NCBI GenBank assembly: GCA_902793875.1
Contig: CADBFL010000111.1
Span: 1-6,327, forward strand
From: an uncultured Eubacteriales bacterium
GTDB taxonomy: Bacteria > Bacillota > Clostridia > Peptostreptococcales > Anaerovoracaceae
DNA length: 6,327 bases
Reading direction: 5' to 3'
The position numbers were made by a program, and so were the translations under genes. Of this stretch, positions 1 to 4,988 are shown in pieces (within the stretch, counting starts at the first letter, position 1; each line of letters opens with the position of its first letter). Below the pieces are notes generated by a model, which saw only the letters and a program-made list of their open reading frames with translations, did not search any database and had not been told where the DNA came from.

Positions 1-40
1 CGCGGCGATCGGCCTGTCAGGCCCGGGGAGCCCAAGTGAG

Positions 41-170
41 GGCGACCCGAAGATGACATTGAGTCAATGTCATGCGTAACGTAATGACTATGCGAGCTTG
101 AGCGCGCACGACGAAATGGTTCCAATTCCCGGACGACCGCCGGAAGGAGGACGTAAAACTGCGGGTCGCC
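41..170 (+). ncRNA. Candidate branched structured RNA (unassigned)
   Basis: A 9-bp GC-rich inverted repeat, GGCGACCCG (41-49) and CGGGTCGCC (162-170), encloses three smaller hairpins. The first is a 10-bp perfect palindrome centred at 63 (53-73). The second is TGCG-A-GC closing a TTGA loop (91-108). The third is CCGG/CCGG with a 7-nt loop (129-143). Together they draw a closed multi-branch fold. The forward frames have frequent stops, so a normal gene is unlikely. A Shine-Dalgarno-like AAGGAGG lies at 144-150, with no ATG, GTG or TTG at usable distance; only a CTG at 159 is suitably spaced. A further small hairpin, GGCCTGTCAGGCC, lies upstream at 11-23. If transcribed, the RNA would run through the 179-309 repeats and end at the 320-358 terminator. 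I recognise no known RNA family. The strand is chosen only because of that terminator; folding was done by eye. Confidence 0.35.
53..73. repeat. 21-bp perfect palindrome with one central base
   Basis: ATGACATTGA (53-62), a central G, then TCAATGTCAT (64-73). As DNA this has the form of a dimeric regulator operator. As RNA it would be a hairpin with the innermost pairs opened to make a loop. It sits inside the larger 41-170 inverted repeat. No promoter or gene start follows it closely enough to decide between the two readings. Confidence 0.65.
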
Positions 171-178
171 GAAAAAGA

Positions 179-309
179 TAACAAGAGCCTAACAAGAGGC
201 TAACAAGAGGATATCAAGAGTCTAACAAGAGGCTGGCAAGAAATCAGCAACAGGTTAGCAAGAAGTTAAAAGAGATTAGCAGGAGATCAGCAAGAGATCA
301 GCAAGAGGT
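179..309. repeat. Degenerate 11-bp tandem repeat array, 12 units
   Basis: Consecutive units start at 179, 190, 201, 212, 223, 234, 245, 256, 267, 277, 288 and 299. The consensus is roughly TARCAAGAGRY, with TAACAAGAGGC near the 5' end drifting to CAGCAAGAGAT/GGT near the 3' end. All units are 11 nt except the ninth (267-276), which is 10 nt. The period is not a multiple of three and each unit brings a TAA or TAG, so the array does not encode a forward repeat protein. It lies immediately before the intrinsic terminator. Eleven base pairs is about one helical turn, so each unit presents the same face of the DNA. There are no spacers, which excludes a CRISPR array. Function is unknown. Confidence 0.95.
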
Positions 310-319
310 TAAAAAGCTT

Positions 320-358
320 GCAAAGGCTGGCATTGTGCCCGCCTTTGCTTCTTTTTTT
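320..358 (+). terminator. Intrinsic (Rho-independent) terminator
   Basis: The stem GCAAAGGC (320-327) pairs with GCCTTTGC (341-348). Inside it, after one mismatch, GGC (329-331) pairs with GCC (337-339) around the loop ATTGT. The 3' side runs into TTC and then seven T residues (352-358). A run of A residues at 311-315 on the 5' side could extend the stem against the T tract. It would end whatever is transcribed through positions 1-310 and insulate the downstream promoter. Confidence 0.9.
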
Positions 359-359
359 G

Positions 360-368
360 TGGTACAAT
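360..368 (+). promoter_or_regulatory. Extended -10 promoter, TGGTACAAT
   Basis: TG at 360-361, one base, then TACAAT at 363-368 form an extended -10 element. I see no good -35 box at 16-18 nt spacing, because that region is the terminator stem. Extended -10 promoters can work without one. The expected transcription start is about 374-376, one to three bases before the ATG at 377. There is no room for a Shine-Dalgarno site, so the mRNA for the first gene is predicted to be leaderless. It would drive the metallopeptidase, antiporter and DUF445 genes. Confidence 0.6.
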
Positions 369-376
369 ATCTATGT

Positions 377-890
377 ATGACTAAAATTATTTATGTGGAC
401 GGGCTCGAGGTCTTTCTGACCAGAAAGCGCATCAGAAATATCAATATGAGAATAAAGGATCCTGACGGCAGGATCGTCGTCAGCGCTCAGGAGCAGGCGG
501 AACTGGATCGACAAAAGCAGAGCCGCGATAATCGAAAGAGCGGCGGCGTATCCGGAGCCGGAGAACAGGGCCGAGAAGGAGGCGAGGCGCAGGGATCTCA
601 AAAGGCGGATAGCGGAGAGGCTTCCTTACATCGAGGAGGTCACGGGCCTTCGATGCAGCGGATGGACCGTAAGGGACATGAAAAGCCGCTGGGGCAGCTG
701 CAATACCGCGACGAAACACATCAACCTCAGCCTGATGCTTGCGCTCAGGTCGGATGCCGAACTCGATTACGTGATACTGCACGAGCTTGTGCATACCGTC
801 GTGCCGGATCACGGAAAAAGATTCTACGCCATGATGGACCGGTACATGCCGGGCTGGAAAACAATAAGAAAAGGACTCAGGACAAAATAA
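377..890 (+). pseudogene. YgjP/DUF45-type zinc metallopeptidase, frame-disrupted
   Basis: The gene starts at ATG 377 (MTKIIYVDGLEVFLTRKRIR...), and its N-terminal strand region reads well to about 487 (DGRIVVSA). The rest of the family pattern continues in a different frame from about 489: RRNWIDKS, then RWGSC at 684-698, then HELVH at 780-794 followed by VVPDH, and a C-terminal tail to TAA at 888-890. The second frame is open back past 480, so the break lies between about 480 and 498. Only 34 nt separate the glycine codon of DG from the tryptophan codon of NWI. From memory, relatives have roughly 24-25 codons there, so about 38-41 nt (not a multiple of three) seem to be missing. The zinc-binding HExxH and distal His are intact. 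Relatives are cytosolic peptidase-like proteins of uncertain substrate. It could be a real pseudogene or an assembly error. The stop abuts the antiporter start (TAAATG). Confidence 0.8.
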
Positions 891-3182
891 ATGCATACAC
901 AACAACTCTTGCTCGATCTTGCGACGATGCTGACTACCGCTGCTGTAGTCGTAATACTATTCAGAAAGCTGAAGATCCCGGCGATCCTCGGATATATTCT
1001 CGCGGGATTTCTTATAGGGCCGAACTTCCCGCTCTTCATGAACGCGTTTTCGGACGAATCCATAGAGGTGTGGAGCGAGATCGGCGTGATCATAATACTG
1101 TTCCACATCGGCCTTGAATTCGATTTCAACAAGCTGACCGAAGTGGGCAGCACGGCCATAGTATCCGCCTCCGTCAAGATGGCGGGAGTCATGGGCGTCG
1201 GCTACCTTTTAGGGGCCGTGATGGGCATGTCAAGGATGGACTCGCTGTTCCTCGGAGCCATGCTGTCCATAAGCTCGACGGTAGTCATCCAGAAGTGCTT
1301 CAGCGAGCTCGGACTCGAGAAGGAGAAGTACGCGGGGCTCGTGATGGGGTCGCTGGTCATGGAGGACGTGATCGCGGTATTCATGATGGTCGTTCTCACC
1401 GCGGTATCCAAAGGAGCTTCGGGAGGGAGCGTATCCCCGGGGCAGATGGCGCTGATGCTCACTTATCTCGTGCTGTGGCTCATCATGGGCATATTCCTGC
1501 TGCCGACATTCCTCGACAGGACGATGGAATTCATGAACGACGAGACTCTGACGCTTCTCAGCGTAGGCTTCTGCTTCCTCATGGCGCTTTTCGCGAAAAC
1601 GCTCGGGTTCTCGATGGAGCTCGGAGCCTTCATAGCGGGCTCGCTCTTTGCGGGGACGCGTCACTCGCACGATGTCGAGAGGGTGACGGCCGGCATCAAG
1701 GACATGTTCGGAGCCGTGTTCTTCCTCTTCGTCGGAATGATGGTGGATCCTCAGATAATCGCACTGCGCTGGACGTCGATAGTGCCTATCGCCATCATAG
1801 CCGTAATAGCAAAGCTTATATTCGCGACTTTGGGAATGATGCTCTCCGGCCAGGACATAGAGACGTCGATGAAGGGCGGAGTGTCGCTTGCGCCTATAGG
1901 CGAATTCTCTTTCATAATCGCGGGACTGGGGATATCCCTGGGAGTGATGGACAGATACCTGTATCCTGTCATAGTCGCGTCCTCGATACTCACCATTATC
2001 GCAACGCCTGTGCTCATCAAGCAGGCTGACAAACTGATACCGAAGCTGACGGCGAAGATGCCGGAAAAACTCAGGAGCAGAATAGAAAACTATACATCCG
2101 GCGATCAGGCGGAAGAGGAGACCAGCGCGGCATGGAAGGCCGTGATCAAGGATTTCTTCATCAAGATCGCCGTATACGGCAGCATCATGCTGGTCGTTAC
2201 CATAGTATGCGTCAGGCATGTGCAGCCGTTCCTCGAAAAGACCGTGGGCGAGACGCCTTCGAAGATCGGCGTAACTGTATTCCTGTACATCGTGATAGCG
2301 TTTTTCTCGGTCCCGTTCATGGGAAAGAAAAGCGCGGAATTCACGGAGCTGTGGATGGACCGGCTGTCCAACAGGCCGCCGCTTATCGTGATGACCGCTA
2401 TAAAGATCGCGATGCTCGAGGTGATCGCCATCATACCGCTGCTGAAGTTCTTCAACATCGGCAACATACTCATAATCTTCCTGCTGCCTCTGAGCATACT
2501 CCTGGTGAGCAGATCCGATTTCATCGCAACATACTACCTTCAGCTTGAGACGAGGTTCTTCGCGAACCTCAACCAGAAGACCATGGAGGAGCGCGGCGAA
2601 AGGGATACCGGACTGTGGCTCGATGAGGACTATCACGTGTTCGTATGGAAAGTGCCTGAAGGAGCGTCATGCGCGGGCAGGACGCTGATCGACCTCGGCT
2701 GGGGAAAGAACTACAACGTATATCTGATCAAAATAGAAAAAGGCGACAGAAAGATCCCGATGCCTTCTTCGAGGACTGCGGTGCAGAGCGGAGACGTCCT
2801 GCATGTGATCGGCGAGAAGAAATACTGCAGGGCGTTCATGAAAGCCATGGGGATCAGAAAAGGACCTTCGCTGCAGACTCTGAGGGAATATCTTGCGTCA
2901 GGCTATCAGGATAACGAGAACGATCTCGAATGCCTTGCCATCAAGGTCAACGGCTCCGAGCCGTATGTCGGAAAGCCGATCAAGAGGAACGGGATCAGCC
3001 AGCACGGTAGGTGCATGATACTCGGCATCGAAAGGGACGGCTACGCGACACGCATGCCTGACCCGAACATGATGATAGAAAAGGGAGACATACTCTGGAT
3101 AGTCGGCGTCGACAGCAACCTCAGGAACATCGTCGCTCACTCGTTCGCTCCTTCCCTGGCAGCCGCAGGAGGTCAGAAATGA
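891..3182 (+). CDS. CPA2/KefB-type cation:proton antiporter with two RCK_C-like domains
   Basis: This 763-residue membrane protein exchanges a monovalent cation (K+ or Na+) for H+ across the cytoplasmic membrane, judged by family. Residues 1-385 are the CPA2 exchanger core: many hydrophobic segments, SISSTVV (126-132), the acidic pair ED at 158-159 in the position of the ion-binding acids, VGMMVDP (281-287) and APIGEFSF (334-341). A charged linker (386-418) leads to an additional membrane block of about four segments (421-545). Two soluble TrkA-C/RCK_C-like domains follow, about 577-655 and 676-750, each ending in a GDxLxVIG or GDILWIVG strand. I see no Rossmann RCK_N nucleotide-binding domain, unlike KefB/KefC. 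The start ATG directly follows the previous stop, with AGGA at 879-882 as ribosome site. It overlaps the DUF445 gene by 4 nt. The family is confident; ion and ligand are not determinable here. Confidence 0.93.
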   Translation: MHTQQLLLDLATMLTTAAVVVILFRKLKIPAILGYILAGFLIGPNFPLFMNAFSDESIEVWSEIGVIIILFHIGLEFDFNKLTEVGSTAIVSASVKMAGVMGVGYLLGAVMGMSRMDSLFLGAMLSISSTVVIQKCFSELGLEKEKYAGLVMGSLVMEDVIAVFMMVVLTAVSKGASGGSVSPGQMALMLTYLVLWLIMGIFLLPTFLDRTMEFMNDETLTLLSVGFCFLMALFAKTLGFSMELGAFIAGSLFAGTRHSHDVERVTAGIKDMFGAVFFLFVGMMVDPQIIALRWTSIVPIAIIAVIAKLIFATLGMMLSGQDIETSMKGGVSLAPIGEFSFIIAGLGISLGVMDRYLYPVIVASSILTIIATPVLIKQADKLIPKLTAKMPEKLRSRIENYTSGDQAEEETSAAWKAVIKDFFIKIAVYGSIMLVVTIVCVRHVQPFLEKTVGETPSKIGVTVFLYIVIAFFSVPFMGKKSAEFTELWMDRLSNRPPLIVMTAIKIAMLEVIAIIPLLKFFNIGNILIIFLLPLSILLVSRSDFIATYYLQLETRFFANLNQKTMEERGERDTGLWLDEDYHVFVWKVPEGASCAGRTLIDLGWGKNYNVYLIKIEKGDRKIPMPSSRTAVQSGDVLHVIGEKKYCRAFMKAMGIRKGPSLQTLREYLASGYQDNENDLECLAIKVNGSEPYVGKPIKRNGISQHGRCMILGIERDGYATRMPDPNMMIEKGDILWIVGVDSNLRNIVAHSFAPSLAAAGGQK

Positions 3183-4075
3183 ACTGGGAGATCATCAGCA
3201 GATTCATACTTCCTCCTCTTGTGGGAGCGGTGATAGGGTACTTCACCAACATGATAGCGGTGAAGATGCTCTTCTTTCCACATGAGGCAAAATACATATT
3301 CGGGCACCGCGTCCCGCTGACTCCGGGAGCGATACCGAAGGGCAAGGCCAGGCTCGCAAAGTCTGCGGGGATAATAGTCCAGAACGAGCTCTTCACCAGA
3401 GAGGACATCTCGGGCAAGCTCCTCACTGAGGAGGTCGAAAAACCCATAATAGACCGTGTCATGTCCATACTCGGCGAGAACATAAAGGACACCGGCGCGG
3501 TGATGATAGGCAGCAGGGAAAAATTCGATGCCTTCGAAAAGAACGTCGTCGACCTTCTCACGGAGAAGATCCGGGACGCCATCAAAAGGATGGATATCCC
3601 CGGGACGGTAAAGAAAGAGGGCACTGCCATGATAAGAGAACAGGTCATGGAATCGACGCTGCTTTCTCTCGTCGTTTCGGACAGGCTCATCGAACGGATA
3701 ATGAGCCGCGTGGCTTCGACCATGGATGATTTCATCGAGGCGAAGGGGACGGAGATGATACACGGGATCACTGCGTCGAGGATACACGATCTCGGCGAGA
3801 GGACGCCGCTTTACGTGCTGGAACAGGCGGGCTACGACAGCGAGACCGTGCGCGCGAAGATCACGGCCGCCTACAGGGAATCCATAGTCAACGCGGTCAA
3901 CTCCGCGCTCAGGCGGATCAACGTGGCCCAGGTCGTGGAGGACAAGATCAATTCCATGTCGGTGGAGGAGCTCGAGAAGGGCGTCATGCAGGTGATGAAG
4001 ACCGAGCTCAACATGATAGTGAATCTCGGCGCCCTCATAGGGCTCGTGATCGGCAGCATAAACATATTTATTTAG
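3179..4075 (+). CDS. DUF445 family membrane-anchored protein
   Basis: This 298-residue protein belongs to the DUF445 (YheB-like) family, whose biochemical role is not established. The hallmark N-terminus is present: a membrane segment running into GAVIGYFTNMIAVKMLF (16-32), then PLTPGAIPKGKARLA (46-60). A long helical, charged, soluble middle follows (about 65-270). The C-terminus has the second membrane segment LGALIGLVIGSINIFI (283-298), so both ends are anchored. The length is ordinary for the short form of the family. The start is secured by AGGAGGT (3167-3173) five bases ahead and by the ATGA overlap with the antiporter stop, which implies translational coupling and co-production with it. 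The TAG stop (4073-4075) shares its last base with the inverted-repeat element that follows. A role in membrane organisation or as an accessory to the antiporter is inference from context only. Confidence 0.9.
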   Translation: MNWEIISRFILPPLVGAVIGYFTNMIAVKMLFFPHEAKYIFGHRVPLTPGAIPKGKARLAKSAGIIVQNELFTREDISGKLLTEEVEKPIIDRVMSILGENIKDTGAVMIGSREKFDAFEKNVVDLLTEKIRDAIKRMDIPGTVKKEGTAMIREQVMESTLLSLVVSDRLIERIMSRVASTMDDFIEAKGTEMIHGITASRIHDLGERTPLYVLEQAGYDSETVRAKITAAYRESIVNAVNSALRRINVAQVVEDKINSMSVEELEKGVMQVMKTELNMIVNLGALIGLVIGSINIFI

Positions 4076-4272
4076 AGCGCAGACAAGGCTGCTCTGCTCG
4101 AAGCTCACGGATCCGCCATTGCATCCTCAGTCTCTCGCGAGCGCGGGGAGTTTTCGACGTCGCACTGGGTACCGGGACTCCGTCTCAAACATCCGGCCGC
4201 TTCGCATCGTTCCATCGGTGCAGCTGGCAGGATCCGCTCGCAACTCTCGCTTCGCAGCCTTTGTCTGCGCTC
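4075..4272. repeat. ~198-bp intergenic element with imperfect terminal inverted repeats
   Basis: The left end GAGCGCAGACAAGGCTGC (4075-4092) is the reverse complement, save one extra base, of the right end GCAGCCTTTGTCTGCGCTC (4254-4272). TTTA (4071-4074) and TAAA (4275-4278) add four more complementary bases outside. The arms continue inward: GGATCC at 4109-4114 and 4230-4235 lie 16 and 18 nt inside the ends, with CCA and GCA following on the left and matching TGG and TGCA on the right. The centre carries short palindromes, CTCGCGAG (4134-4141) and CGACGTCG (4155-4162). There is no T tract, so it is not a typical intrinsic terminator. I see no coding frame I trust and no clear target-site duplication. 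It may be a MITE- or REP-like repeat, or a large structured transcript. This element is nearly the whole 208-nt gap between genes. Confidence 0.75.
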
Positions 4273-4283
4273 AGTAAAGCGAT

Positions 4284-4988
4284 ATGCAGAATTACGTGGT
4301 GTTCGAACATGTGAAAAAGGTGTATCACGTGGGCGAGGTCGACATAGAGGCCCTCTCCGATGCCAGCTTTACCGTGGCAAAAGGCGAGCTCGCGGTCGTC
4401 GTCGGCGAGTCCGGAGCGGGAAAGACGACTCTTCTGAACATACTCGGCGGGATGGACACCCTCACGAGCGGAAGAGTCCTGCTCGACGGAAGGGAGATCA
4501 GCAGCCTCAGCCGGCGCGAACTCACGGATTACCGCCGCTACGACATAGGCTTCGTTTTCCAGTTCTACAATCTGGTGCAGAACCTGACGGCGCTCGAGAA
4601 CGTGTCGCTCGCGACCCAGATATGCCCGGATCCGCTCGACCCGGCCGGGACTCTGAAGGCCGTGGGGCTTGAGGACAGGATGAACAACTTTCCGGGGCAG
4701 CTGTCGGGAGGCGAGCAGCAGAGGGTGGCCATAGCGCGCGCCCTCGCCAAGAATCCGAAGCTCCTTCTGTGCGACGAGCCTACGGGCGCCCTCGACTACA
4801 ATACAGGCAAAGCCATTCTGCAGCTGCTGCAGGATCAGGCCAGAAGATCCGGGACAACGGTAATAATAATCACTCACAACAGAGCGATCACTCCCATGGC
4901 CGACAGGGTCATAAAAGTCAGGAGCGGCAGAGTGACCGAAGTCGTCACGAACACGGCGCCGGTGCCGGTCAGCAGGATAGAATGGTAA
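4284..4988 (+). CDS. ABC transporter ATP-binding protein, MacB/LolD-like
   Basis: This is a complete 234-residue ATPase that powers the permease encoded just after it. All nucleotide-binding motifs are present: Walker A GESGAGKT (41-48), Q-loop Q93 in VFQFYNL, signature LSGGEQQR (140-147), Walker B LLLCDEP (160-166) with E165, and switch H198. The Q-loop context and the DEPTGALD stretch (164-171) are typical of the MacB/LolD/FtsE group, whose members act as mechanotransmission exporters or extracytoplasmic machines rather than importers. An in-frame TAA at 4275-4277 makes ATG 4284 the first usable start, and the N-terminus fits the family. The ribosome site is poor (only GTAAAG-like bases), unlike the neighbours, and the inverted-repeat element ends 11 nt before the start. 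The stop overlaps the permease start by 7 nt. The substrate is unknown. Confidence 0.95.
   Translation: MQNYVVFEHVKKVYHVGEVDIEALSDASFTVAKGELAVVVGESGAGKTTLLNILGGMDTLTSGRVLLDGREISSLSRRELTDYRRYDIGFVFQFYNLVQNLTALENVSLATQICPDPLDPAGTLKAVGLEDRMNNFPGQLSGGEQQRVAIARALAKNPKLLLCDEPTGALDYNTGKAILQLLQDQARRSGTTVIIITHNRAITPMADRVIKVRSGRVTEVVTNTAPVPVSRIEW

Noticed and set aside
118..131. tRNA T-arm-like GGTTCCAATTCCC
   Set aside because: No matching T-stem pairing, acceptor stem, anticodon arm or CCA end surrounds it.
102..203. Short plus-strand reading KWFQFPDDRRKEDVKLRVAE ending at TAA 201, possibly the end of a decayed gene
   Set aside because: The composition is protein-like, but it follows a stop at 99-101, has no start codon and no family I recognise. 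It cannot be separated from chance and conflicts with the RNA-fold reading.
159..203. Leader peptide from CTG 159 behind AAGGAGG (144-150)
   Set aside because: Spacing is acceptable, but CTG is a very rare start, the peptide has no regulatory codon run and no attenuated gene follows directly.
179..309. CRISPR array or replication iterons
   Set aside because: The units are contiguous 11-mers with no unique spacers, too short for CRISPR repeats and shorter than usual iterons. No cas or replication gene is nearby.
335..1117. Long plus-strand frame starting at GTG 335 and continuing past 500
   Set aside because: The GTG lies in the terminator loop region. From about 490 onward this frame is low-complexity out-of-frame reading across the metallopeptidase and antiporter genes. 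Only the part from 377 to about 487 is genuine.
1230..2636. 468-residue minus-strand open frame
   Set aside because: It is antisense to the antiporter, rich in His, Arg and Tyr without any family pattern. It arises from the codon bias of the real gene.
4075..4283. Intrinsic terminator for the DUF445 operon
   Set aside because: The inverted repeat is large, but neither arm is followed by a T tract on the plus strand, and the arms are 160 nt apart.
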